A stretch of 64,000 bases of DNA from Thalassia testudinum (GCA_037157565.1 JAZHRO010000073.1:90746001-90810000), one strand, 5' to 3'. Counted from the stretch's first letter, positions 33,516-46,733 are shown. Notes: generated by a model not told the origin, from the sequence alone. Numbers and translations are program-made.

Positions 33516-34913
33516 TAATGTAAACACATTTATTGAGGGTAAAATGCCTATTCTTGCATGTTCCGAGGCTTATATTTGCATTTCATGTTATAAATATTGC
33601 ATAGAATGCATCATTCTACATTTAGAGTAGTTGTATATAATTTAGGTTAATTACATCCTTTTTATGGTCAGGAGAGAAGGATATTTACTTCAGACCCTTG
33701 AATTGATGATCTGATCGTACGGATCTGATCAAGATGACAATTAGAGTCCAACTCTTCTGAAATCGCCTCAATCGGAGTCTTGTAGCACCATATGCAATCC
33801 AAGGAAGATCAACGACTGAGGAACTAGGTGATAGAATCTGGAACATCAAATGACAAATTGAACTGCACAGATGGATTCAGGTCGACGATCGCAGCCCAAT
33901 GGTGCAAAAATCGACTCAATCCGACCGCTGTAGCATCCCTTACAAAGGAAAGAAGATGGACGGCCTAGAATGCACCACGTGGCGCAACCAAGGTCGCCTA
34001 TGCGTACAGCAGCACGGGTGCACGTGCCCGCGGAGGCATGCACGCGCAAGCGTAGTGGCGCGCGCAGCTCGCGCTGAGGCAGTGTCGTGTATTGCACATG
34101 TGCGCGCGACAAGGTACATACAGTGTGGGAACGTGGGCTATCTTTAGCAACGTTTGTGGTGGATCTTCAGCAATGTTTATGACCATCACTAAATGTCCTT
34201 TATACGAATTTGATTCTTTCCTCCACTGTAAAAGGACGCCTACCCCTCCCATTTTTCTTCATCTCTTCCTTTCTTCCTCTCACCACCTCTAAGGCTCTAG
34301 AGAGAGTTTGTCCTAAGCCTGGGATGCTCCTCTAGAGTAGAAAATCAAATAGTTTTCCCTCCCCTCATCTCCATTAGTGGAGCATCCCATGGTTGTCCTC
34401 TCACCGCCCTTCGGGAAGAAGATCGTCGCTGCGGCGCCGTCCTGCCCCATTCGCCGTCCTCTAGCTCCATCTTTCTTCATCTCGGTCCTCACCACATTCC
34501 TTCGAGAGACGTCATAGCAAGTCGTCCTCCGAGCAACCGTTGAGGGGGATTTCTCTCACCCTATTCTATCTTTTTACGCTTTCGTAGTGTAACAAACACT
34601 TCTTGATGAATAGATGATTGTTTCTCTCTCTCTCTCTCCCTCTCTCTCTTATATTTTTGCAAGTAGATAAAGTTTTCATCGACCTAATCTCTTGCTTGTT
34701 AAAAATAGCAAAAAAATTGGAAAGGATAAAAATGACCAAAAATAAATAGAAGTGAAGCACGGATTTCATAAAACCAAACGTTCGCCTCCTCGTGTTCGAC
34801 CTGGGACTCTCTTTTCAAGTTTCGGTATAAATTTTATTTGACCATGCATTTTGCAACTACGATGATGGGTTACTCGTAACCCTGATTTCAAACTCGTGAA
34901 ACACGTGCGATCA
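33516..34913 (+). repeat. fam2 5' LTR of copy 1
   Basis: Starts TAATGTAAACACATT (TG changed to TA), ends CGATCA, and is followed after 3 bases by a PBS. It is similar to the LTR at 55236. A TC-rich microsatellite lies at 34621-34653. The TATA region is degenerate (CTGTAAAAGG near 34227). Confidence 0.88.
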
Positions 34914-34916
34914 TTT

Positions 34917-34934
34917 TGGCACCGTTGCTGGGGA
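34917..34934 (+). promoter_or_regulatory. primer-binding site of fam2 copy 1, tRNA-Asp type
   Basis: TGGCACCGTTGCTGGGGA, 16 of 18 positions as in the perfect fam4 site; 3 bases after the LTR end. Confidence 0.85.
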
Positions 34935-35893
34935 GGCAATGCTCTTTGATTTTTTTTTCGTGTTTTTCTGCCTTACCTAACTTTTTTCTCACTTTTTCTC
35001 TACTCTTACTGTGAATGTAGGTACTCATCTAAGGTGGGCCAGAGTGGTTAGATCGGAGAAAAGTGCGGATGAAGGTTTTGTAAGTTTATCTCCACCACCC
35101 CCACCCACTAGTTCATTTCACCACACTAATAACTCAAACCCAAATCAACTTAGGTGCTTCTTATAAACCTTAGGATAGATTTGGTTGTTTGTTTGCCACC
35201 TCCACTCATCTCACCCCCACATATATAAAAAGCTAAAAAAAATACTCTTCTCTTGTGAGATTTTCTGAAAGCTACACACTTAACACCCACAACTTCTCAC
35301 CCTAAGGTTCATAATCACATCGATTCTACCACTTAACTGGGATCTAACCTGTGGACCTAGTACACTTAACTCAATACGTAAATGAGTAGAAATCTGAATA
35401 GGTTAAACATTCTTGTGTGCCTTAACTAAGTGGTGCAACAGGCCAATTGATTGAGCTGTTTGGGCCGCATCACTCAATTTAAAACTAATCCATCAAGTAG
35501 CTTACCTCTTAGGGTTGATTTTTAGGGCTGAACCAGGCACTCCACATTTTTTATGATTTCTAAAGGAATATATCATCACCAGTGCTTGCAAAACTTAGAG
35601 TGTACTCCTGAACTTGATTGAACGAACCTAAAAATTAAACCCTAAAAGCTACTAAACAAGGTTGAACCCTAAAAGACACATCATCAAATAACCTTGTTTG
35701 AAAACCTTGGTTGTGCACGCACACACATTTTAACTGATCATTAAGGGCATAACCCAATCTTAAGGGCCCATCACATTCCAAGAGCACAATCATCCCTAGT
35801 TTAATTATAACTTAGTAGACATTGGCCTTAAGGATTGATTCGCTCTTTGGGGATCAGACTGAGATTTTTTTCAATTAATCTACCTCTGCTGAT
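34935..35893 (+). other. fam2 copy 1, leader up to the fam5 insertion
   Basis: Similar to 57155-58110 of copy 2. Non-coding. It is interrupted at 35893; the matching continuation is at 51863. Confidence 0.8.
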
Positions 35894-38085
35894 TGATTGC
35901 ACATTTTGTTAGGAGGTCATAGATCGCATTTTTGATAAAAGCGTCGTAGTATAGTTGCGAAATACGATCCAACAAAGATATTATTTTGTAAAAAAAATAA
36001 CGAGACTTTGAGTCCCGGTCGTTCGTCTCTGGGAGGCATTGTTTTTGCCTTTGAAATCGATCTTAAAGCCACTCTACTTTATTTAAACGACATGCTGGTG
36101 CGTAATATATAGGCAATTAAAGAACAGACACTTAAATCACGCAAATATGATAATCATTCAGCTCGTGGTGATTTCGAACACATAAGAGATATATATATAT
36201 AAAGTGAAATTTCATTCATCATTGGAGAGTTGTTGCACAAGGAAATCTAGAGGAAAGCTTATACATGAATGCTTAAAAATTAAATCTAAAATTAAATCTA
36301 ACTACCAGAAAATAATTGCATACAAGAATCAGCGGGGGGATTTCTCATGCATCATTGGGGGAGAAGTAAGACTAGTCTACTAAGCAGTAAATGAAAGCAA
36401 TAAAAATTATGAAGAGCATGATCTAGAGCTAGAAGAATAGAGGGCATTCAGGGGTGGTCCCCGATGGCCCTGGAGTGGTCAAGAGGAGAATGAGGGGCAG
36501 CCAATGTAGCTTAGGCCGACCCTTGGAGAGAAGTAGGGTTGATCCAGCATCCCGGCATGGTGTCCTCCATGGTGGTGGTAGTGAGCTCGTGGAGGTGGAG
36601 TGAGTGGCTAAGTGGAGGTGGCGTGAATGGCACCAATGGAGAGCAATTGCTAAGGGAGTGAATGGGTGCCAATGGCCACCCAAGGGGTCTTTTTATAGAC
36701 CTAAGGGAAGCTCTCTTGAGAATTATGGAATTCTCTAGAAGGCCTATGGTGGGAGCTCGTGGGAGAGTGAGAGAGAGAGGGTGGATGGTGGTTTTTAGAT
36801 CCACCAAATGTGGATCTAAAAATTGAATGGCTCTTGGTTGCTATTTTTAGCAACCAAGGCAACCACACATGGTAGAGAGTTCTAGAGAACTCTAGGCTAG
36901 ATATTTTTGTGTGGATGGTGTGTGTGGGTGTGTGTGGGTGTGTGTGGGTCGAAACATAGGTGGCTAGGTTGATTAGGTTAGGTTCTAGTGGGTATAGGTC
37001 AAGGTAGGTCTCAAATTAGGGTTATAAACCCTAATTCACTAAGGTAAAGTGCAATTAAACTTAATACAAGTTTAATTGGGTGTGTGGAAACATAATTGAG
37101 AGTAAAACAACTCAATTAAGTCAGGTCTGGGTCAATTGGACTCTCACTGAGTCCAATTGGACAGTGTGTGCTGAGATCAGGGCTCAATTGGACTCAATGA
37201 GTCCAATTGAATAGGCTGATGGAATTGACTAAGATCCAAGTCAATTAGGTTTAGTGAGGACCTAATTAAGTCCTTAGGGAGGTCTAGAGGTGGTGTACTA
37301 GGGTTAGGGCACCTTAATTTAGGTTCCTATGGGGTTGGAATTGGGTTTAGGGACCTAGAGATCCAAGATCAAGGCTTAAATGTCAAAACAGGAATTGGAG
37401 AGCAGTATCAGACATCTAATTATATACTCAGACGTCTTATACTCAAAAATCAGAAGTCCAGCTTGTTGTCTGGACGTCCAATCAGAGTCAGGAAGGATTT
37501 CGGGTTCTGTTTTGGGTATTCTGCAGAAATTAGACGTCTGACAAAGTGTCTGGACGTCTAGTAACACTGCAGAAGTGGGTTTGAAGTGTGCGGGAGTTGG
37601 CTAAGGGTCCTGGACGTCTTAAAACATATCTGGATGTCCATAGAAGGGTTGGAACTAGGGTTTTAGGGCTTCCTAGGGTGTTGTGACCTAATCTAATGGT
37701 GGCTAAGGCTTGGGGAAGTCTCTAGGCTATCCTAGGGCTAGGATGGACCTAAGCTCTTCACATTTTACTACTTTATTTCTACTTAATAGAATAGAAAACC
37801 TTTAAACCCCTTACATTATTATTCCTACATCGAAACTAGGCCTTCTGCTCCAGCTCTGCTATAACTCCCGTTATTCCTGATCCAGCTTCAGATCCAGCTC
37901 CTGATCAGCTTATTCCCTGCAATCGACATAATGTACTTAATCAGCGCATTATAACATTATTTTATGCATAGCTAAATGAAAGCAGTAAAGATGCAGATAA
38001 TGTGTATACATGCATGAATAACCCTAACTTATGCTAAGTCCTAGCTTACTCTAGGCCAATTAAGACCTATGTTTGCTACGCAATC
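35894..38085 (-). repeat. fam5 LTR, minus orientation
   Basis: Read on minus it starts near 38085 with TGATTGCGTAGC and passes through GACGTC-rich sequence (37400-37640), a TATA box CTATAAAAAG at 36689-36698, and an end block (36050 down to 35900) that is the reverse complement of the fam5 LTR end. It is more diverged than the plus copies. It lies head-to-head with the next LTR. Confidence 0.75.
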
Positions 38086-40134
38086 ACACAGCAATCATGG
38101 GTCCTAATCAACCTAAATAATGTTTGAACCTAGCCTAATTTGTGGATATTGCACTCATATCTTGCATATCATGCATTTCATCAGTTTATTTAGAATAAGA
38201 TGAGATATCCTGCTATTTAATGGTTTTCATTGCTATTTGCAGGTAATAAAGTGATCCAGGATGGAGATAGTGGAATAAAGCAATAAAGGAGGAGGAAGAC
38301 TGATCCAGATAAGAGGAGTGAGGAGGATAGCCTTATCCCTAACCTTAGAAATGCTAGGACAGCCTTCCCAAACCCAAAACAACCTCCATTACGGCACCCT
38401 AGCCTCGTAACCCAAACATGGATAGCACTATCCATGTTCTTATCCACCTTATCCCTCTCCCAAACACTTAGGAACCAAAACCAACCTTAGAAAACCTAAA
38501 ACCCACCCTCTAGCACCTTTTAAGACATCTAGACATCTGGCTAGACGTCTGATTTCTGCAGAATAACAATCGAGGAAGCCAAAACTCATATTGACACAGA
38601 ATTGGACGTCCAGTTTATTTTCTAGAACTCCAATTTTGTAGTATACGACGTCTGACCTCTATTCTGAACGTCTGATACTGCTATCTAGTTCCTGATTTTG
38701 GTGCTAGAAGCCTGATCTTGCCTACATTGACCTAGGAACCTCACCGGACACCCTAGGAAACCTAATTAGAGACCTCCTAAGCCTAGTCCACTATCCATAG
38801 TCGTACTTATCCTATTCCTAACCCAATTTAACCATTCCATACCTAATTGGGTGAATCTACAGTTGACTAGGTGCACCTGAGCCCAATTAGATCCACCCAG
38901 GATCTAACTGACTCATACCTATTGGGGTTACCCTATCTTTGCACACATCCAATTAGACTCGACCTAGACCTAATTAGGTTCACTCCTATCCAATTAGACT
39001 TTCCTAAGCCTAATTAGGTCCACACCCACTTAATCTTGATTGACCCAACCAATTTAGCACCTAATCCTACCAAAACCCACAACCTAGCTCTACAAAAAAC
39101 ACACACGTTCCTATTTTACCCCTACCAAATCGAAGCACACTCTCTTGGAAACCCTAAAACTTGTGTCAAACCTAGATCCTGAAAATGTGGCATTAGCTAA
39201 TTTTGGAGCCACAAAAAGTGGCAACCAAATGGCGCCTTCCATAAGGGCAAAGAGAGAGCCACGAAATTGCACCATCTCCACCATTCTCTCCACTCTCTCA
39301 ACTTGCGACCACACCTCCTCCTTTCCCACTCAAGGCCATCCTCTTCCTCCAAGCCTCCCTCCAAGACGGCTAGGAAGAAGCTCTCCTCCAAGCTTCTTCA
39401 AGGGTGGCAAGAAGAAGAAGAGCATAAGGATGCAACACCTTCTCCTTTCTTCTTGTGGGAGTGCCCTCTTCTTCCACCATAGAGGATCCACGCCCCCATT
39501 TTCTTTTCCTCTTAGACAGCCATAGATGAGACATCCTCAAGGTCTTCTCAAGGACGACCATTGGTAGAGAAAGGGTGCAACACCCTCCTCTCTCCACTTG
39601 GGTGCACACACCCATCCTCCTCTCTTTAGTGGACGGCCAAGAAGGCTTCTCCTCAGCCTCTCTTGGTTGATCTCTTTCTTTAGTTTAGCTTTATTTCCAT
39701 GTATCTAGATTTTATAGTGACTTAATTTTTTATGCATGATACTCTTGTCTAATGGTTTTCTGTGCATGCTATTATCTTCACAGCTTACAACTTTGATGCA
39801 TGCTTATTAGTGTAGTTAAGAGCATCCCATTTCGGTTTGTCACACCATGCACAGCCACCATGGCCCCATTTAGATCCACGCAATCACTTAGGTTTTCGCT
39901 AGCACATCTAGATCTAGGTTTCATTTCATTTTCAAAATAAAAATCAAAAACACAAATAGAGCGTAAAGTACAAAAAGGCCAAAAATATTAGGTTAGATTA
40001 GACTTAGGTTAGAAAAGCCGATCCAATTCTCGACTCATTTTCACGCCTCCCAGAGACAAACGACCAGGAATCAAGTTCTGAAAAGAAAAGAAATCTATGC
40101 GAGTTTCGTTATTATAAATATTTTTGTCAAGGGG
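38086..40134 (+). repeat. fam5 LTR, direct copy lacking its last 70 bases
   Basis: Similar to 40135-42203 and 49731-51862. The start lacks TGATTG, being fused to the inverted LTR. It ends at TTTTTGTCAAGGGG and is followed immediately by the next LTR start at 40135. Positions 39120-39700 are nearly the same as 50790-51365, closer than either is to 40135-42203. Confidence 0.8.
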
Positions 40135-42203
40135 TGATTGCACAGCAATCATAGGTCCTAATCAACCTAAATAATGTCTGAACCTATCTTAAATTGTGGA
40201 TATTGCACTCATATCTTGCATATCATGCATTGCATCAGTCTATTTAGAATGAGATGAGATATCCTGCTAATTAATATTTTTTTATTACTATTTACAGATA
40301 ATAAAGTGATCCAGGATGGAGATAGTGGAATAAAGCAATAAAGGAAGAACAAGATTGATCCAGATAAGAGGAGTGAGGAGGATAGCCTTATCCCTACCCT
40401 TAGAAACCCTAGGACAGCCTTCCCAAACCCAAAACAACCTCCATTAGGGCACCTTAGCCTCAAAACCCAAACATGGATACCACTATCCATGTTCCTATCC
40501 CTCTCCCAAACACTTAGGAACCAAAACCAACGTTAGAAAACACAAAACCCACTCTCCAGCACCTTTTAAGACGTCCAGACATCTGGCTGGACGTCTGATT
40601 TCTACAGAATAACAATCTAGGAAACCAAAAGTCATACTGACACAGAATTGGACGTCTAATTTAGTGTCCAGACATCCAATTTTGTAGTATAAGACGTCTG
40701 ACCACTATCCTGGACGTCTGATACTGCTGTCTGGTTCCTGATTTTGGGTGTTGGAAGCCCTAGCTTTCTATTTTGACCTAGGAACCCCACCGGACACCCT
40801 AGGAAACCTAAGTAGAGACCTCCTAAGCCTAGTCCACTATCCATAGCCCTACTTGTCCTATCCCTAACCCAATTGAACCATCCCATACCTAATTGGGTGC
40901 ATCTACAGTTGATTGGGTGCACCCGAGCCCAATTAGATCCACCCAGGATCTAATTAACTCATACCTATTAGGGTTACCTTAGCCTAATCACATGCACACA
41001 TCTAATTAGACTTGACCTAGACCTAATTAGGTTCACTCCTACCCAATTAGGCTTTCCTAAGCCTAATTAGGTCCACACCCACTTAATCTAGATTGACCCA
41101 ACCTATTTAGCACCTAATCCTACCAAAACCCACAACCTAGCCCTACGAAAAACACACACCCACACACACACGCACACCTTCCCATTTTACTCCCACCAAA
41201 CCCATGCACACTCTCTTGGAAACCCTAACAACATGTGTCAAACCTAGATCCAAAATTTGTGGCATTTGCTATTTTTGGAGCCACCAAAAGTGGCAACCAA
41301 ATGGAGTCTTCCATGAGGGCAAAGGGAGGGCTACGAAATTAGACAATCTCCATACACTCTCCCATCCATACTCTCCACTCTAAACTTGCTTCCACCCTCC
41401 AAAACCTGAAGGCCGTCCTCCTCATCCTCCTCCAAGGCTCCATGGACGGTTAGCTAGAGAAGCATCTCTCCAAAGCTTCAAGGACGGCCATTGGTAGAGA
41501 AAGGGAGCAACACCCTCCTCTCTCCACTTGGGTGCACTAGCCCCCATCTTCTTCTTCTTCTTGGATGGCCATGAAGGCTCACCCATAGCCTCTTGTGGCT
41601 GGCCATCTCTTTTGGTAGGCGTGTAGACAGGTTTGCATACCCAAGGTCTAGCCTACACCCTCACACAATGCCGATGGCCCTAGTGGCAACTTTCCAGCGT
41701 GAGGGATTTTCTTCTATTTATCTGCTTTTTAGTGTAGATGATGTGTGATAAATTTCTATGCATAAATAATGTTTCTGTGACACTTTGGTTTGTTCACACC
41801 ATGCACGGCCACCATGGCCTCATTTAGATGCACATAGTCACTTAGTTTTTGCTAGTCACTAGATGCACATAGTCTAGGTTTCAATTCGTTTTTCGAAATA
41901 AAAAAATCAAAAACACAAAATTACAAAAATAGTAGCTTAGGTTAGATTTAGGTTATAAAAGCCGATCCAAATCTCGATTCGTTTTCATGCTTCCCAGAGA
42001 TGAACGACCAGGACTCAAGTTCTAAAAAGAATAAAGATCTACGAGAGTGTCGTTATCACAAATATCTTTGACGAGTGATTTTTACAACTATAGTAAGATT
42101 TCCAACGATTTCAAAATACGCGATTTCCACGTCCATCAAGGGGATTTCGTGACTATACTACGATTTCCGATGATTTTGAAATGCGCAATTTCCATGCTTG
42201 TCA
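40135..42203 (+). repeat. fam5 5' LTR
   Basis: TGATTGCACAGCAATCA start with 6-bp dyad, ends GCTTGTCA, and is followed by a PBS. The GACGTC cluster lies at 40570-40725. It carries two stretches resembling the complement of the tRNA-Asp 5' end near the end (42084-42109 and 42151-42173). Confidence 0.9.
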
Positions 42204-42205
42204 AA

Positions 42206-42223
42206 TGGCACCATTGCCGGGGA
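42206..42223 (+). promoter_or_regulatory. primer-binding site of fam5, tRNA-Asp type
   Basis: TGGCACCATTGCCGGGGA, 16 of 18 positions as in the perfect site, 2 bases after the LTR end. Confidence 0.88.
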
Positions 42224-44053
42224 GGCAACACGTTAGATTTCGATTTGCTTAACATTTTATTGTTTTGATTGTAGGGTGTCAAGATGAGGATCTGTGCACA
42301 CATCGACTTGTGGTGAAGTCCGTAGGTATTTTCTTCATTCTCTTGTTTGTTGCTTTCTTAGGTTAGAAAAAAAAACAAAAAAGATATTTATATATATAAA
42401 AATTCAAATTCAAATTTTTGTATTTGAATTTAGAAAAATAAAAAAAATTTCTTTCTTTGGTGTGTGTTTTAACATGGAAACTATTTAAACAAACCAAAGT
42501 TAGATTTGGAAATCCAGCCATCAAATATTGATGATTTGCAAAAGTTTATTGCCATCAAATTAGGATTCCAAAAATCTTGGGATTTGGTCTGATAATAGGT
42601 TTTCAAACCATCTTTTTAGCACCACCTTTTATTTGGAAAAATTCATACTGTATGACTTTAAAAATACGTACAATGGAAGGGGGTCAGAACAGTCTACACT
42701 CTGATTTTATATAACTTTAAACGTTAATTATGACCTCTACATAAATCAAATATATTTTAAATTTGTGGGGTTGGAAAGCCACTGAAAGCTAGTTGTTTCT
42801 ATAAATTTTCAATAATTTTTGGATTTTCTTTGGTATTATTTCAAACTGAATTACTCGCAGGTGGTCGATCTGGCCTGTTTGACCTCCTGACAGTAAAAAA
42901 TTCTTGAAAAATTGCACGAAATAGTAAAAATCTAAAAAAAAGTATTCGTGAAAGACTAGTTGAAAATGAAAGATCTCTACGAAATTTCATATTATTTTTC
43001 TTCAGTTACTGATTTGGGGAGTGATTTCAAGTCAGACTAAGGTCTATCTGCAGATTTTAGAAGAAGCACAAACCCTAGGTAAATTCACATTAGTGTTTAA
43101 ATTTAGACACCCAAAACAAACCTATTTGCGCCTAATATGGGTGTGATTGCATGAGAAGGGATTTACTGTGATTGGTTATCCACCCCCTCACCCACTTGAA
43201 TTAAAATTGATCTACATGTCAACTTAGGCAACCAATTAGGTCTATTTCACTTAGCAGTGGTGCATTAGAACCATTGCTTTCCTTGATTGGGTCGCACCAC
43301 TTCTACCTTATTGGACTTAAAAGCATCATATAGATGTATCTAATATTAGGGTTTCCACACTAAGGTAGAGTACATTTGCATGCCATAATTAAAGGAAATT
43401 CAAATGACAATTGGGACTTGCAAAACCTGTTGCGTGCTTCACTACAACCTTATTTGAATTGACCTAAACAAGGAAACCCTAAAAGAACAAAAATTAAAAC
43501 AAGCACTTGAACCATAAAATCCACTACACCAATTAAAGCTTGTATTGAAAATCCTTTGTATGTGCACTTCACACTCTAAATCAAATTTTAAGGGCAACAT
43601 CCCCAAAACATCTAATCACATTCAAAGAGCACTCCAAGCCCATGCCTAAAACTAAGTAGACGTACCCTAGGCTGGAGAAATTTACTTGGTAACCAAATTT
43701 AATTGGGTAAAAATCAAGGCCTTGTCTATTTGGACCAACTTGTGGCAAGAAAGGTCGGTGCGGTAACCACGTTAACCTCTAGTGGTGTCTCGCCGTGCAG
43801 GGTGTCCTAGGGGGTCCCACCCTTCTAGCCAACCAAGTAATTCAAGGGTTGGTTTAACCCAAGACAAATTCAGGATACCAGGTTTAGATCCAATTAGGGT
43901 ATATAATTTAAGGCTAGCTTGTTTGCTTGATTTGGGGCTCTCACATCTTTCTTCCTAGGCCTTTGCTTTAATTCCACCAGCCCCTTGTAGCTGGTTGTGT
44001 CTTCCTAAGGAAGACTATATCTTATCTCTATCTCCATATTTTACTAAATATCC
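42224..44053 (+). other. fam5 leader
   Basis: About 1.8 kb, AT-rich, with no coding family recognised. It sits where Athila elements have a long untranslated leader. Confidence 0.7.
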
Positions 44054-45112
44054 ATGAACCCATATCATTCTTTTGACCCTCAGGGTCCTCCATCTCCCAA
44101 CCCAACCATGATTTCGACTCCTTCTGGTTGGGAGACTCATCCTAACCAGTTGGGATATGATCATCCTTATCCCCTAGCCTATTTAGAACCTGAACCTCAT
44201 GGATCTGACCCTTATCTAGATCAAAACCAATTGAAAGCCATAGTTGCTGAATTTTGGGAATATAACAAGGACTATACAGATCAATGTCCCAAGCTTCTGG
44301 AGCAAATTAGACGATCTCAGGCACAATCTCAATCTTATCACTCCTCCTAGGAACAAGAGACTTGGAACAACCAACCTAGTGGGTCTAGTGACCTATATTT
44401 TGGATCCACTAGCTACTCTACTATTTCTTGCTACCATAGGGAGGCATTTTGGACTCAGCCAACCCAAAAGGCACCTTTGGACCTAATTCGTGATTTGGGG
44501 AGATCACTTGAGGAATGCATTGTTTCTGATACACCTGTACCTGATGAGATGTCACTAAGGAATTAGAATAATGGATCACAAGTACAGGACCACATAACAG
44601 GTTCTCAATCAACTCCCTTTATAGTCAGCCCGACTCAGGGTGATACACCTATTGATTCATATCCAAATTCATATAACCCTGAGTGGAGAAAGAATCCTGA
44701 TCTTTCATGGCCACCACAGAGACCGACTTAGACTAAACATCAATCTAGGCCAACCCAATACTCCACTCAATCCACTTTAGGGCAACCATCTAGTCCAACC
44801 CAACCCACAACCACCCTTGAAGATATCATGAACATTTTGTTGGACTTTGACAAGAAAAGTGAAGAAAGGCTAACTAAGTTGGAAAATCAAGTGAAATTTC
44901 AAGGGGATCAAATCAAGAGACTTCAAGAATCACTTTATCCCCAGATGCGAATGCCTTTTCACTCCTATTCTCCACCTATCTTCCGACCCCTCCTCCAATC
45001 CATCATACATGCCATTGTGCTGGGGCCAAACTTGTGGCCTCTAAAAGGAATAGAAAAGCTAAGAGCCCACCCAAACGATCTGATTTGGGCTCAACCAAAA
45101 ATCATAAGATGA
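44054..45112 (+). pseudogene. fam5 gag-like open frame with Athila gag C-terminal motif
   Basis: One frame with several stops. It starts MNPYHSFDPQGPPSPNP, is Pro/Tyr-rich, and lacks the usual Retrotrans_gag block. Further on, NPEWRKNPDLSW (44671-44706) matches the gag C-terminal hallmark NPGWRNHPNFAW of fam4. It then has a coiled-coil-like EDIMNILLDFDKKSEERLTK stretch (from 44819). The N-terminal capsid region seems to have been replaced by unrelated sequence. It is not a functional gene as it stands. Confidence 0.7.
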
Positions 45113-45793
45113 AACCCACATCCTACTCTAACTTAGACTCTAGGGACAAAAAGAAGAAAAAGGCTTCTGAAGTTGATTTGACCTATTTACCCTTTCCTGA
45201 GGCCTTAAAGAAAGAGTCACAAAAGAAGAAAAAGACTTGCACACCTAAAGATGTGGTTTTATCAGCTAACATAAGTGCATTTGCTTCTGGCACTCTACCA
45301 CCCAAAGTGACTGACCCTGGAAAACCCTTCGCATCTTGTGCCATCAAGGGACTCACCTTCAACAAAGCCCTTATGGATCTAGGGTCTTCCTTTAGCTTGA
45401 TTCCTAACGCCCTTTTTGACCGCACCAGACTTGTGGATCTGCACCACACACCTGTCACCATTAGAATGGCAGATGGCTCCATCAAAACACCTAAGGGGGT
45501 AGTTTAGAATGTGATTATTAAAGTGCAAGGTCTTAGCTTTCCAGTTGATTTTATTGTTTTTGACATGGATATACCAAAAAAGCTAACTAACCCATCATTC
45601 TGGGTCGACCTTTCTTGGCTACGGCCAATGCACGGATTGACTATTACTCAGGATGTATGGAGATGAGTAGCGGCAATGAGAACATTCACTTTGACATTTA
45701 TGCAGCCGCTAAGAAAACAAAGTCAGGGTATTTTCTGGATGATAAGAAAAGAGAGTCAGAGGGTAATTCGGAAGAAACTATTAGAACCACATG
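45034..45793 (+). pseudogene. fam5 protease (retropepsin) remnant
   Basis: It reads DLTYLPFPEALKKES, then PFASCAIKGLTFNKALMDLG followed by SSFSLIP; ALMDLGSS is the active-site block of Athila proteases. It goes on with TPVTIRMADGSIKTPKGVV, a TAG at 45505-45507, then FPVDFIVFDMD and, after a frame change at an A-run near 45575-45580, PIILGRPFLATANARIDYYS. RT, RNase H and integrase are absent downstream, so this family could not transpose by itself. Confidence 0.88.
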
Positions 45794-46127
45794 ACCCGAA
45801 TCAACAATCCACTTGATCACATAAGTCACCCTCAATACCATATCAAATCATTGATAGTATGGTTGACTATCTTGACTGACCAAGCCCAATTCATACCTCT
45901 ACCCCTTGTAATGAATCCCATATTACTCAATTGATCAAAATGATTCATGAAATAAAAGAAGCTAGTGCAAGAGAATATGATGATATAAGGAAAGAGCTTC
46001 ATAGAATCTAGGACAAGCAACAAAAATCAGAAATGTTTGAAGTTGGGTCAGGTGTGTCACAACCGATTTGTGATTTGGTGGTGGTCATGCAGGATTTTGC
46101 TGATCAAACAATCGAGGTGGATGATAT
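45794..46127 (+). other. fam5 internal region after protease
   Basis: Short broken frames; continues after the LINE insertion at 46721. The last 13 bases (46115-46127) are the LINE target-site duplication. Confidence 0.6.
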
Positions 46128-46720
46128 ATTTTTTTTTGAAACATTGAGGATTGCTATCAAGATCCGATAGCAATCTGGAGGGTAGTATATTCCATATCAA
46201 AAAAGCAATTACAGGTATGAAGCCCAACTTTGTATGAGAGACCAGCACTCCTTTACAATATTCTCACAACTCACCGATCTCTCCTAAAAAAGCTTATCAT
46301 TACGCGCCCTCCATACACACACAACACAGCTGCCATAGCCCCCACAGGTCGACCAGGAGTGATGAACCTCTGCCACACTGAATCCCAGGAAGGAAGGGGT
46401 TCTAAACAAACCAACCTCCAAATCTTATCTGTGATCAAACAGGAGGAAAAAATGTGTGATGCACTATCAGAGTGAAATCCATAGAGAGGGCATACATTTA
46501 GCACAGTCCCCATCCTTCTATGTCACAGATCACCAGTGATCAGCCCATCACGTCTGCATAGCCACAGGAAGATCTGAACCTTCGGAGGAACTTTAAGGAG
46601 CCAAATCTTTCTATCAATGGGGTCCCATTCCACCTCATTATTTGCTCTAATAACTTTCTCATACACTTGCTTCACTGAAAAACCACCCTGCCAGCAGTAA
46701 GTATCTGTCCCATTATTCAC
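46128..46720 (-). mobile_element. 5'-truncated LINE (L1-type) with zf-RVT tail
   Basis: Flanked by a perfect 13-bp duplication AGGTGGATGATAT (46115-46127 and 46721-46733). On plus it starts with a T run, the reverse of a poly-A tail, so the LINE points to minus. On minus it reads WQGGFSVKQVYEKV, WLLKVPPKVQIFLWLCRRDG and CPLYGFHSDSASHIFSSC: the zinc-binding zf-RVT region at the C-terminus of plant LINE ORF2. After LITGD-Leu a TGA sits where Trp is usual. Only the 3' end of the LINE was inserted, as is common for target-primed reverse transcription. Confidence 0.93.
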
Positions 46721-46733
46721 AGGTGGATGATAT

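Noticed and set aside
39145..39525. A 126-residue frame, near-copy at 50749-51150, as a conserved gene
   Set aside because: Inside fam5 LTRs; it is not open in the LTR at 40135-42203, and the two copies are simply closely related LTR sequences. Long overlapping frames occur on the other strand too.
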